Shown piece after piece: positions 50,541 through 61,780 of a stretch of DNA of 64,000 nucleotides. The translations under genes and the position numbers were made by a program. The notes below the pieces were generated by a model. The model was not told the origin of the DNA and did no database searches. It worked only from the letters and a program-made list of their open reading frames with translations. Within the stretch, counting starts at the first letter, position 1, and every line of letters begins with the position of its first letter. Origin of the DNA: Neocallimastix lanati (nom. inval.). Its lineage: Eukaryota; Neocallimastigomycota; Neocallimastigomycetes; Neocallimastigales; Neocallimastigaceae. The stretch lies in assembly GCA_016946835.1 (NCBI GenBank), contig JACVTC010000003.1, positions 2,470,001 to 2,534,000 on the forward strand, read 5' to 3'.

Positions 50541-52685
50541 AAAAAATATTAATAAAATACTTTAACAATTATATAGATTTATTTATTTAAAAAAAATATT
50601 AATAAAATACTTTAACAATTATATAGATTTATTTATTTAAAAAAAATATTAATAAAATACTTTAACAATTATATAGATTTATTTATTTAAAAAATATTAA
50701 TAAAATATTTAAACAACTATTAATAAAATACTTTAGCAATTATATAGATTTATTTATTTAAAAAAAATATTAATAAAATACTTTAACAATTATATAGATT
50801 TATTTATTTAAAAAATATTAATAAAATATTTAAACAACTATTAATAAAATACTTTAACAATTATATAGATTTATTTATTTAAAAAATATTAATAAAATAT
50901 TTAAACAACTATTAATAAAATACTTTAACAATTATATAGATTTATTTATTTAAAAAATATTAATAAAATATTTAAACAACTATTAATAAAATACTTTAAC
51001 AATTATATAGATTTATTTATTTAAAAAAAATATTAATAAAATACTTTAACAATTATATAGATTTATTTATTTAAAAAAAAATATTAATAAAATACTTTAA
51101 CAATTATATAGATTTATTTATTTAAAAAATATTAATAAAATATTTAAACAATTATATAGATTTATTTATTTAAAAAAAATATTAATAAAATACTTTAACA
51201 ATTATATAGATTTATTTATTTAAAAAAAATATTAATAAAATACTTTAACAATTATATAGATTTATTTATTTAAAAAATATTAATAAAATATTTAAACAAT
51301 TATATAGATTTATTTATTTAAAAAAAATATTAATAAAATACTTTAACAATTATATAGATTTATTTATTTAAAAAAAATATTAATAAAATATTTAAACAAT
51401 TATATAGATTTATTTATTTAAAAAAAATATTAATAAAATATTTAAACAATTATATAGATTTATTTATTTAAAAAAAATATTAATAAAATACTTTAACAAT
51501 TATATAGATTTATTTATTTAAAAAATATTAATAAAATATTTAAACAACTATTAATAAAATACTTTAACAATTATATAGATTTATTTAATTAAAAAAAAAT
51601 ATTAATAAAATACTTTAACAATTATATAGATTTATTTATTTAAAAAAAATATTAATAAAATACTTTAACAATTATATAGATTTATTTATTTAAAAAAAAA
51701 TATTAATAAAATACTTTAACAATTATATAGATTTATTTATTTAAAAAAAAATATTAATAAAATACTTTAACAATTATATATATTTATTTATTTAAAAAAA
51801 AAATATTAATAAAATACTTTAACAATTATATAGATTTATTTATTTAAAAAAAAATATTAATAAAATACTTTAACAATTATATAGATTTATTTATTTAAAA
51901 AATATTAATAAAATATTTAAACAATTATATAGATTTATTTATTTAAAAAAAATATTAATAAAATACTTTAGCAATTATATAGATTTATTTATTTAAAAAA
52001 TATTAATAAAATATTTAAACAACTATTAATAAAATACTTTAACAATTATATAGATTTATTTAATTAAAAAAAAATATTAATAAAATACTTTAACAATTAT
52101 ATAGATTTATTTATTTAAAAAAAATATTAATAAAATACTTTAACAATTATATAGATTTATTTATTTAAAAAAAAAATATTAATAAAATACTTTAACAATT
52201 ATATAGATTTATTTATTTAAAAAATATTAATAAAATATTTAAACAATTATATAGATTTATTTATTTAAAAAAAATATTAATAAAATACTTTAGCAATTAT
52301 ATAGATTTATTTATTTAAAAAATATTAATAAAATATTTAAACAACTATTAATAAAATACTTTAACAATTATATATATTTATTTATTTAAAAAAAAATATT
52401 AATAAAATACTTTAACAATTATATAGATTTATTTATTTAAAAAAAAATATTAATAAAATACTTTAACAATTATATATATTTATTTATTTAAAAAAAAAAT
52501 ATTAATAAAATACTTTAACAATTATATATATTTATTTATTTAAAAAAAAAATATTAATAAAATACTTTAACAATTATATAGATTTATTTATTTAAAAAAA
52601 AATATTAATAAAATACTTTAACAATTATATAGATTTATTTATTTAAAAAAAAATTAATAAAATATTTAAACAATTATTAATAAAA
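50541..52685. repeat. 50-bp tandem repeat array (minisatellite), about 40 units
   Basis: The unit is about 50 bp: AATATTAATAAAATACTTTA, ACAATTATATAGATTTATTT, then ATTT and 5-9 A. Neighbouring units at 50545, 50595 and 50645 show the 50-bp period. Two variants recur: units with TATTTAAAC in place of TACTTTAAC, and a shortened hybrid containing AACAACTATTAATAAAATAC. The pair hybrid-plus-full unit repeats in blocks, giving a higher-order pattern. Variation is mainly in A-run length, plus single changes (TATATATTT for TATAGATTT, TTTAGCA for TTTAACA). Both flanks fade into related degenerate AATAAAATAT repeats (52670-52860). Confidence 0.95.
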
Positions 52686-53019
52686 TTAATTATAAACATT
52701 AATAATAAAATATAAAAATATAAAAATATATTATTGATATTAATAATAAAGTATAAAAATATAGGATTATTTATTTTAAAAAAAATATAAATAAAATATT
52801 TAAACAATTATTAATAAAATTAATTATAATAATAAAATTATAGAATATTTATTTAAACTACATAAATTTTATCAAGTATATAAACATTTTAACTTTTTAA
52901 TAATTATAAATTTTTTAATTAATAAATTTAATTATAAGTTTTTGTATGAAAGAATTTTAATGATTTTTTCTTTTGGAAATTCCTCTGTCATTTCATAATT
53001 ATTTATTATTAAATAATAT

Positions 53020-54436
53020 TTATAAAATATTATTTAAATTAGTTAAACATTCAAACCACAATTTAGAAAGATCACTTCTATCATATTTTATATTAATTAA
53101 CTTGGCTTCTTTATTTTTGTATTTTTCAATTAAGATATTAATTTCATCAGTTTTTGTTTTTATTTTTTTTTTCATTCTCCAAATTCCTTTTATTTTCATT
53201 TGGTAATCATAATATGATAAATGTTCCTGTTCTTTTAATTTATTTATTAATTCATAAAAATTTGGTTTCATTGGAAATAGTTTATTTAAAGAATTATTGA
53301 GTGATTCTGAAGCATTATTGGTTATATGTTCAATATTATTATAATAATTCCAACTTTTCATATCGTAACCAATTAAATATGTTTCATAAAAATATTCTAA
53401 AAATTTTAAAAATTGACAAGAATTTTTTTCAATGGATTTAGTTTTAATTAATGAAAAAATATCCATTATGTATTCAGGGTTGATAAATGGTAAGTTTGAA
53501 ATTCCTTTGTAATAATTAAATATTTTTTCATCATCGTTCACTTCATTACGGCACAATTCATTTTTTTTAATTTCTAATAAATTTTTATAATGCCAAATAC
53601 AATATTTAATATTTATATTAGGAAATATTTTTTTAACTGCTTTGGATATGCCTTTTTCAAAATCGCAATGTACATTTTTTGGTTCAGTTATAATATTATT
53701 ATTAGAATTTTGTTTTAATTTATTGAATAACATTTTATATGTTTTTTGCTTTTTATTTCTTAATATTGCATAAGAAGTAGTATAAAAACTATTCAATTCT
53801 TTAACATAAGTTCTAGTAATAAACACTTGTTGACTAAATTTAGGTGCGATATAAAAAGTACCATCCACAAATATATCATTATTTCTTAAATAATTTTGCT
53901 TGAAAAGGGGATTGAAAAATTACTAAATCAGAATTTTTGAATATCATAAAATCTTCATTTCGTTCAGTTTTATAATATTCAGATTCATTAGGAATTTCAT
54001 TAAAAGTTGTTACATTGGATGGTAGTTTTTTATTAATACTTCTTAATATTAGAGTTTTAACTGAAATATATTCTGGACACGGATATATAAATCCCATTTC
54101 TTTAGAAATTTCATTATATAGTCTTTTTCGTTTTATATCAAAAGGATTTGAATGTTTTTTAATTTCATCTTTAATTTTATGTTTCATTACAGATAGGGAT
54201 ACACTGTATTCGTTTCCAGGATGATTATGTAAACTCTCATATTTTAAGATTTCTTTCTCATTATTTAAAATAATAAAAGATTTACATTTATTATTTTTTT
54301 TATATTCGGTACATTTATAAACTCTTGAATTATCTTTCCTTGAATGTGAAAAATTAAATTTATATTGTTTATTAATAATGATTTGTTCTTCTCCTTTATT
54401 AGACTCACTTATATAAATAGTTATGTTTTCTTCCAT
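53020..54436 (-). pseudogene. MULE transposase with FLYWCH zinc finger, interrupted by a single-base frameshift
   Basis: Catalyses cut-and-paste transposition when intact. The first frame (54436 to 53879, 185 aa) begins MEENITIYIS and has a FLYWCH-type zinc-binding domain: Cys42, Cys51, His70 and His72 within YKCTEYKKNNKCKSF and SLHNHPG. It ends SPFQAKLFKK-stop. The second frame (53868 to 53020) continues with the DDE core: FVDGTFYIAPKF (first Asp), NVHCDFEKGISKAV (second Asp), YCIWHYKNLL (the usual C..H after the second Asp) and NNASESLNNSLNK (Glu). Dropping one T from the run at 53888-53890 joins SPFQAKL to LRNNDIFVDGTF, the usual family continuity. So the gene is broken by +1 base, or the base is a sequencing error. 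No SWIM motif is seen at the C-terminus. Confidence 0.88.
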
Positions 54437-54844
54437 TTATAAATTTTAATATATAGTTTTTAATTATATCTTTTAAATAATTATATTAATTATCTAAATA
54501 TTATTTTTTAATATTAATTCTGAACAATTAAATATTCAATTTTTTTTAAAAGATAAAAAGTATTTTAATTATTTCTTTTTCTTTTAATTTTTTTTAAAAA
54601 AAAAACAGATACATAAAGTATATATGAAAATATTTTAATTTTTATTATTTAAAAGTAAATTATTTATTTAATGTATATAAAAAAAACTTAATTATTTATT
54701 TATTCTAAATTAATATTAATTATTTTTTTTAATATATACTAATAAAGAATTTATGAATTAATTAATTATTTTATTTATATTATAATCTAATTAAATTATT
54801 AACTTTTAAGTCTTTTTAAAACAACAAATATATATAGCATTTTT

Positions 54845-55330
54845 TAGCATATAAAGTAGAACTGGGCTTTCTACTGGTTGTTATGTGGCGACTTAATAAT
54901 CATCTGGTGTCCGGCCAACCCCTGCTGGTATCTATTCTTGATCTGATTTTCCCGATAGTGTTTGGAGAAAGGGTAAAGGGGTTATAATGGCACAATTTCA
55001 GGTAAGTATTAATTCCGCTCCTACCATTATTGGATTGCCACGTATTTAATTTCTATATTTGATCACCCATGGCATCCTAGTGTAGTTGTATAGCCTATAC
55101 TGTGAGGGTTACGAGTTCAATTTCTATAGGATAACACGGATGTTATTTGGCAAGACATGTCTACTGGAGCTACCTCTGCTTAGGAATTTGGAGCGCCGAC
55201 GTCGTACTGATATAGTATAAGATATATATACCAAAGTATATATGTTCTTTACAAGCCCATATATATAATATGGGATAGACATGTGAATTCATATGTGTAA
55301 AAAACCTATTTATATATCTCTACAAAACGG
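54845..55330. other. GC-richer non-coding island inside the MULE
   Basis: About 480 bp with clearly higher GC than anything nearby (e.g. GTGTCCGGCCAACCCCTGCT at 54908, TTTGGAGCGCCGACGTCGTA at 55189). No frame stays open for long, so it does not look coding. It contains a tRNA-like module at 55073-55133 and lies upstream of the transposase start, towards the right TIR. It could be captured host or SINE sequence, or the element's own regulatory region. Confidence 0.6.
55073..55133 (+). ncRNA. tRNA-like module (possible tRNA-derived SINE head or tRNA pseudogene)
   Basis: ATCCTA (55074-55079) pairs perfectly with TAGGAT (55127-55132), as an acceptor stem would. In between are an A-box-like TAGTGTAGTTGTATAGC and a B-box-like GAGTTCAATTTC. 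The anticodon and T stems pair poorly, so it is not a functional tRNA. Confidence 0.35.
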
Positions 55331-55757
55331 TTGCTGTAATATATAAATAGTAATTGAAATGTGAACAACAAATTTTAATTTTTGAAATTTCAATTTACAG
55401 TTATAATTTAAGTCTTATAAAAATATTATTTTGTAATTTTTATTATTATTTAATATTTTATTTATAAATTATATATAAAATAAAAGGTTTAATTCTATTA
55501 TTAATAACAACTAAAGTTTTAGTTATAATATAAAAAATTAATATTTTAAATAATATTAATTTAAATATAAATTTATAAAATAAAATTTTTTAATAATAAA
55601 ATATAAAAATATTATATTGATATTAATAATAAAATATAAAAATATGAAAATATAAAAATATAATATTAATAGAAAAATATAAAAATATAATATCAATAAT
55701 AAAATATAAAATATAAAAATATAATATAAATATTAATAATAAAATATAAAAAATAAG

Positions 55758-55796
55758 GTTATAAGGAAAATAATTATTTATCATTTTCCTTATAAC
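55758..55796. other. Perfect 14-bp inverted repeat (hairpin) near the right end of the MULE
   Basis: GTTATAAGGAAAAT (55758-55771) and ATTTTCCTTATAAC (55783-55796) with an 11-nt spacer, about 230 bp inside the right terminus. Confidence 0.8.
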
Positions 55797-55973
55797 ATGA
55801 TTGTCAAAAAAAAAAAAAATTATATAAAAATATTTTATTTTTTATTGACCTTTTTAATTTTTATTTATTTATTTATTTACTTATTTATTTATACATTTAT
55901 TTCTTTTTTACTTAAAATTATATTAAATTTTATGTCGTAATAATATAAATTTTAAAAGCCACAAATAAATAGA

Positions 55974-56024
55974 TGGCTTATTAAAATTTCAAAAAAAAAA
56001 AATTGGCGAAATGGACCACATTCC
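55974..56024 (-). repeat. Right terminal inverted repeat of the MULE
   Basis: The reverse complement starts GGAATGTGGTCCATTTCGCC, followed by AATTTTTTTT, GAAATTTTAATAAGCC. It aligns with the left TIR. Confidence 0.75.
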
Positions 56025-56032
56025 AAATTATT
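56025..56032. repeat. Target-site duplication, right copy (AAATTATT)
   Basis: Identical to 50276-50283. Confidence 0.7.
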
Positions 56033-56054
56033 TAGTTATAAAAAAATTTTTAAA

Positions 56055-56240
56055 TGTGGTATATGGCACAAATAGTTTAGTTTTAAAAAAAATTTTTATT
56101 TTCTATAAGCCTCTTTTGTATTAATAATATGAAAACATGTATTTAATGTATTGCAGTATGTATAATCCATTAAATGTATTTTATATATTTAAGTATCATT
56201 GAATAATGTATTATTATTAAAAAGTAAGTCTTTTGTTTCA
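56055..56240 (+). repeat. Left LTR-like direct repeat
   Basis: Aligns with 58871-59039 along its length with many substitutions, so the element is old. It begins only about 20 bp right of the MULE target duplication. Confidence 0.5.
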
Positions 56241-56650
56241 AATAAAAATCTCAATGCTTTGTTTCTTTACTAGCTTTATTTAACAAATTATGAGCCTCAT
56301 TTGACACTATAAGTTTGTGTAGTGATTAAGGATACTTAGTTAATTAGGAAATTTAGTAATTTTGTAATTTAGTATAATTAGAATATTCAAGATTAATAAC
56401 ACTTGAATACACACATACAAAAAAATAAGAAACACTAGGAATATGGGAATTAATATATAAATGTTGCTTATGTAATTTAGTAATTAATAATTTGAAATTA
56501 ATATATAATAACATATTAAATAATATTAGTAATATATAAATATATCTATAAAATGAACAGAACTACCGAAATAGTTTAAAATAGAATGGAATATGATCTG
56601 AAGACAACTACGATGAATAGTCAGAATACCAAGGTTCAAGATTAAGTGAG

Positions 56651-56657
56651 TACGCCG

Positions 56658-56704
<47 letters not shown>

Positions 56705-56837
56705 AAAAACCAAGTATGATATTATTCTAAAGATAACAAGAGAAAAGATACCTTATCTGAGGAAAAGTGAAAGAAAAATTAAAGAACATAAAATAAACAA
56801 TTTTAAAGTTCTAACCTTTTTGAGAAAATCTACGCCG

Positions 56838-56883
<46 letters not shown>

Positions 56884-57009
56884 AAAAACCAAGTATGATA
56901 TTATTCTAAAGATAACAAGAGAAAAGATACCTTATCTGAGGAAAAGTGAAAGAAAAATTAAAGAACATAAAATAAACAATTTTAAAGTTCTAACCTTTTT
57001 GAGAAAATC
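56651..57009 (+). repeat. Recent 180-bp tandem duplication including a ~43-nt poly-A tract
   Basis: Copies 56651-56830 and 56831-57009 both run TACGCCG, a long A tract, ..AAAACCAAGTATGATATT.. to GAGAAAATC. Outside the A tract the two copies appear identical. Confidence 0.92.
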
Positions 57010-57229
57010 AGTGGATACAAAAAATAAAATCCTTTACCAAAAGCAAAAAGGAAGAAAAGAATTCCGCATACGTAATACTAGAAGTATTCAAGAATAAACA
57101 TCATGAAGAAGAAATCATTGAAGTACCAAAGTACTTCGGAAGGAAAACATGAAAGTCTAAAGCGATAAAGAAAACTTGAAATACATTGAGAAATTTTTAG
57201 ACATCACACAAAAGTTAAAAAAAAATTAA

Positions 57230-57670
57230 ATAATAAGCTTACTAACAAGGAAAAATTAAACTGTCTATTTAAAGGGCTACAAGAGAAAATAATAATAATC
57301 TTGGAAATAAAATACAGTATTTCAGACGATGTTAATAAAATACTAAAAGATATGATAAAAATAAAGATAAGATTAAGGACAAATGAGAAATCTCGAATTC
57401 TATAATCAAGATAACATTTATGAGAAATATAATAATGAAAGAAAAAGTAATAATAGGAAAAAAAAAAGCGTTGTTACTACTTGTGTAATAGTTACGAAGA
57501 TTTACTCTACAACTGTTCCATTAATCTGAAAAGATAAAAAAAAAACTGATAATAATATAAAACATAATAGCTGAACAATTTAGAAAATTAATTATCCCAG
57601 TAGGTGAAATTAATAACATTGAATTTTTATTATGATAGTAACTCAGATAGTTAATGTCATAAAGTTGAAA
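57230..57670 (+). pseudogene. Gag/protease remnant of a retroelement
   Basis: Broken coding traces on the plus strand. A Gag-like helix block (KEKLNCLFKGLQEKI at about 57250) is followed by a Lys/Asn-rich basic linker, a zinc-knuckle relic with three Cys and a Glu-Asp where the His should be, and then ..IEFLYDSNSDS, resembling a retropepsin active site in which DSG has become DSN. Stops and frame changes separate the pieces. These identifications are by motif only. Confidence 0.45.
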
Positions 57671-57829
57671 TAAAAAAAAAATAGATACTACTTTAGACGG
57701 TAATAATTATAACAATCAAAACCTGGAATTTAAAACAATAAACAATATTAAACAAATAAATTATAATGTAATCTAATGTTATAGTATTAGTGGTAAAAAA
57801 AAAATTAAAAGCAATAGCACATCAAATAA

Positions 57830-58450
57830 ACCAGAAAACACAAGCATTTTTCATAAAGAGAACAATGTTGATTGTGAATTAAATAAGTATTTTATTAATA
57901 ATATTTATGATAACAACGATAAAGATTCAAAAATGAATAATAATATCCTTAATTATGAGATAACAAGTTTAAATAATAATAATATTTCAAATGTGAACAA
58001 TTGTTACATGGTTGTTTAAAATGAAAACTTTATCATAACAAAGAAGCATTTAATTAAATTATTTTTGGATAAAATGAATAAAACAAACTATAAATTGAAT
58101 AGATTATTAGAAAGTGTGAATTAGGTCAACCAAAAATATAACAGTATCCAGAAATTTAATAAAGATAATTTATCTATTAAGAATTTTGATTCTACATATA
58201 TAAAAAATTATCAAAAATAGATGAAATAATTAATCAATATAACAATGTCTTAAATATGAGTAATTCCGAAAATAATGTCAATAATAATAATGAAAATACT
58301 TTGAAGAATTCGAATAATTACATACATGAATTTCAAGAAATTTTGAATAATCACAACAATAAACCTTCTAATAAATATGGAAGATAATAATGTGAACAAT
58401 ATTTAAATGCTGATTATAATAGTCTAGAAAATAAAATCAGTAATTATGAA
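57830..58450 (+). pseudogene. Asn-rich decayed reading frame of the retroelement
   Basis: Long stretches read open on the plus strand (e.g. ..NNVDCELNKYFINNIYDNNDKDSKM near 57860) with scattered TAG/TAA interruptions. I recognise no domain. Confidence 0.35.
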
Positions 58451-58870
58451 AATAAAAATATTTTTTTAGAAAAAAAAATTTTTTAATAATAAGAATTTGT
58501 CAAAAATTATTAAAATAGTAATGTGCAAAATTTGAAATTTAATTTAATTTTTATTATAATTTTAAATATTTAAAATATATATAAAAAAATTAAAAAGTAT
58601 ATTAAAGTTATATGATTATAAAGTATAAAATTATTAAATAATTAAATAATATGGTATTATAGTAATAAAGCTATAAGAAAACTTGTAAAATGTAATTATT
58701 ATGAATGTTAAATACTTTAGTATATAAATAATTGTTTATAGGAAGTCACTTTAAAATATTTTATTTAATCAATTTAATTATTTTTTTTTTATTTAATTTT
58801 ATTTAGTATAATAAAAAAAAAGGTGGAAAATATCAATAAATTTCCCATCCTTTATCAAATAATAATATAT

Positions 58871-59039
58871 TGTTTATATAATTTATGATACAAATAATTT
58901 ACTTTTAAAAAAATTTTTATTTTATATAAGCTTCTTTAATTTAATTAATATGAAAGCATATATTTAATGTATTGAAATATATTAAATGTATTTTATATTC
59001 ATAAATATCATATTATTAAACAATAAGTCTTTTACTTCA
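58871..59039 (+). repeat. Right LTR-like direct repeat
   Basis: Starts TGTTTATATAATTTATGATA and ends AAGTCTTTTACTTCA; partner of 56055-56240. Confidence 0.5.
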
Positions 59040-59547
59040 AATAAATAAAGTTAGTAAATAAACAAAATATTAAAATTTTTAACAATATATATTTAATTAT
59101 TTGTACAATAAATTTTAAAATTTTGTTTTTTAATTAACTCTTAGAATGGTCTGTTTACTTAAATCAGTATCAATGAAAAAACAATATTTCACTCTTCATT
59201 ATTATTAATTCGTATTATTTTCCAATATTTTTATAAACATTATATGACTTCAATTTTAAAGTTTTTTTTTTTTTGTTTTCTCATTAAAAAACTTTTCTAG
59301 TAAAAATAGATAATTTGTGTTATATTTGAAAATTATTTTCATATATTCTTTATTATCTATACTTATAAAAATCATTTAATATTAATTCATTTATAATCAA
59401 ATGATAATTTTATTAATATTAATTATTAATCGAATTATTAATTATATTAAAATATAATAAAAGAAATTAAATTTAAAAATTCTATTACAATAATATAAAT
59501 TTTATTAATAAAATAATAAAAAAAATTTTAACCTTTTTTGAAACAAA

Positions 59548-59579
<32 letters not shown>

Positions 59580-60094
59580 AAAAAAAACGACAGAGATTAA
59601 TATATTATTAATTATATTAAAAAAAGAACATTATATTTATACTATTATAATAGAAAAGAAATAAAGATTTAAATATCTTTAAGACAAAAAAACTGATTAA
59701 TATTTTTATATTTTTGGAATTATTAATTATATTAAAATGTTATAAAGAGAATATAAAAATTTTTGGAAGTAATAAAAACATTATTAAAAAAGAAACATGA
59801 AGGTTCAATTGTATATTAATTTAATTATTATTAAGGGTTATTTATTCATAATTTTTTTATTATGCAATATATAAAAAAAATAGAAAGAGAAACGAAATAT
59901 TAATTAACTTTTCAATACCTAAACTTTGACAATCACATTATTAAAGAATATAGTAACTATTTTTTATAATCATTATGAAATATTGTAATTAATTGCAATT
60001 AATTTGCTATAATTATTATGGAACAAAATTAATTAATTATACAATAGGAAAATAATATCGGGAAATTAAATTTAAAAATTATAATTCCTATTTA

Positions 60095-60096
60095 TA

Positions 60097-60129
<33 letters not shown>

Positions 60130-60151
60130 ATTATTATTATTATTATTATTA

Positions 60152-60191
<40 letters not shown>

Positions 60192-60230
60192 GTTATTATT
60201 ATTATTATTATTATTATTGTTATTATTTAA
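60095..60230. repeat. (TTA)n trinucleotide microsatellite
   Basis: Interrupted TTA repeat with occasional TTG and AATTATTA units. Confidence 0.9.
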
Positions 60231-60341
60231 TATGAAATAATATCATAATAAATAATAATTATAATTATAAGATTTAAAATAAAAAAAGATGAAATCTATG
60301 AAATAAGATTTTTTGTTATATTTGATTAATTATTATTATTA

Positions 60342-60375
<34 letters not shown>

Positions 60376-60699
60376 AATTTATATATTCAAAATCATTTTA
60401 TAGATTTAATTTCTAATGGTGTAAACATAATATATGCTAAAATTAAAAATTAAATGAAATGATATAAAAAGGCTATACAATAGATTGAACAATTTTTAAT
60501 TCTCTAATATTGCAAAACATAGATAATATTTGTATATTTAAATCCTATCATATTAAAATTTATAAATAGAATCAAATAAAAAATGGAAATTTATTGAAAA
60601 TTATAAAAAAAAAAAAAAATTAAAACCTTTTATATATCAATAACTTAAATTTATATATATTTTTTTGATGAACAAAGTAAACTTTTAATTAATAGTTTT

Positions 60700-60732
<33 letters not shown>

Positions 60733-61734
60733 TATTTTTTGCTTTTTGGTTTTAGTTATTATTTAATTTTTATATTTAAAATATATTAATACTATATCTG
60801 AAAATTACGAGTCTTTTAATTTGTATCTCTATTTATTAAATATTAATAATTTTCTTTTAATTATATTCTTTCATTTATTTAATTCAATAATATTATAAAT
60901 ATTTTACAATGTTATATATTAAAGTTTAATTAAAATTTAACTATTGATGCTTTTTTTTTCTTTCAATTATATTTTATTTAATAAAAATAATTTACAATTA
61001 TTGAATGATACGGATATATTAATGAGTTTTTATTAAAATAATTATTTTTTTTAATATATATTTAATATAAATAAAGAATTATAAATTAATTAAAAATACG
61101 AAATAAAAAAAAATATATATATATTAAAAATTATGTGATTATGGAACAAATGAATTATTCTAAATATTAACAAATAGGCAAATAATACGAGAAATTGTTT
61201 AATTAAAAAGATATTTAATACTGTATGAAAAAATGTTTATTTTCCCATAATCGTATTTAATAAATCTATATATTTTATTATTGTAATTATAAATATTTCT
61301 ATTATGTATTACTATTTTTATATTCATTATTACTATTATTATAATAATTATTATAATTTATATGAATATAATTTTAATAGTTATTATTATTATTATTTAA
61401 TGTTATTTTTTACAGTATAATTTATGTAAATTAAAAATATTGAAATAAAAAGAATATACTTTAAACTTTCCATTTGAATAAAATAAAAAATAGATTTTAT
61501 TGATAATTTTAAAAAATAATTTAAACCTTTTATATATTAATAAATAAAGTAATATTTTATTTGATGAGCAAAGCAAACTTTCAAAAATATATTTTTTTTT
61601 CTTTTTGGTTTTTAATCATTTAAATTTATTATCAAAATATATTAATATTATAATAACTATAAATATAGTACATCTGAATGAGGTTTTTAATCTATATAGA
61701 CATTTATAAAGTGTTTTAATAAATAATTTTTTGT

Positions 61735-61780
<46 letters not shown>

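Larger units (their letters stand above)
50284..56024 (-). mobile_element. 5.7-kb Mutator-like (MULE) DNA transposon with TIRs and 8-bp target duplication
   Basis: The left end reads GGGAGAGGTCCAAAACGCCA and the right end, reverse-complemented, reads GGAATGTGGTCCATTTCGCC. The similarity continues over ~50 bp: both have GGTCCA-N3-CGCCAA, a T run, then AAATTTT and A..GCC. AAATTATT directly flanks both ends (50276-50283 and 56025-56032), as expected for a MULE target-site duplication of 8-11 bp. Inside lie a FLYWCH/MULE transposase on the minus strand (53020-54436), a 50-bp tandem repeat array (about 50540-52680), a GC-richer island with a tRNA-like module (54845-55300) and a 14-bp hairpin near the right end. 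The transposase has a frameshift, so this copy is probably not autonomous. The boundaries rest on visual alignment. Confidence 0.8.
56055..59039 (+). mobile_element. Decayed LTR retroelement with Gag and protease remnants
   Basis: Direct repeats of ~170-185 bp at 56055-56240 and 58871-59039 look like old LTRs. Both start TGT and share ACAAATA.TTTA.TTTTAAAAA, TATAAGC.TC, a TATTTAATGTATTG block, ATTAAATGTATTTTATAT and AAGTCTTTT..TTCA. Between them are decayed plus-strand coding traces: a Lys-rich Gag-like block (57230-57410; LTNKEKLNCLFKGLQEKI, then ISDDVNKILKDMI), a degenerate CCHC zinc knuckle (about 57468-57520; CYY.CNSYE....NC), and a retropepsin-like YDSNSDS-stop-CH near 57633-57665. An Asn-rich, stop-broken stretch follows to 58500. 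No reverse transcriptase or integrase is recognisable, so much is deleted or the element was non-autonomous. No polypurine tract or primer site was found, so boundaries are approximate. Confidence 0.5.

Noticed and set aside
50541-52685. CRISPR-like array (regular ~50-bp repeats)
   Set aside because: There are no unique spacers; the whole unit repeats, as in a satellite, and the genome is eukaryotic.
53879-53884. A spliceosomal intron joining the two transposase frames
   Set aside because: The frames abut or overlap by a few bases, leaving no room for an intron; a one-base shift explains the data.
55073-55133. A functional tRNA gene
   Set aside because: Only acceptor-like pairing and box-like words are present; the anticodon and T stems do not form, so I kept it only as a low-confidence tRNA-like module.
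50284-56024. Two independent elements (satellite locus and transposon) rather than one
   Set aside because: The matched inverted ends and identical flanking octamer enclose both, so one element is the simpler reading.
56646-56885. 79-aa plus-strand frame with two Lys runs
   Set aside because: Created by the duplicated poly-A tracts inside a decayed retroelement; not a conserved protein.
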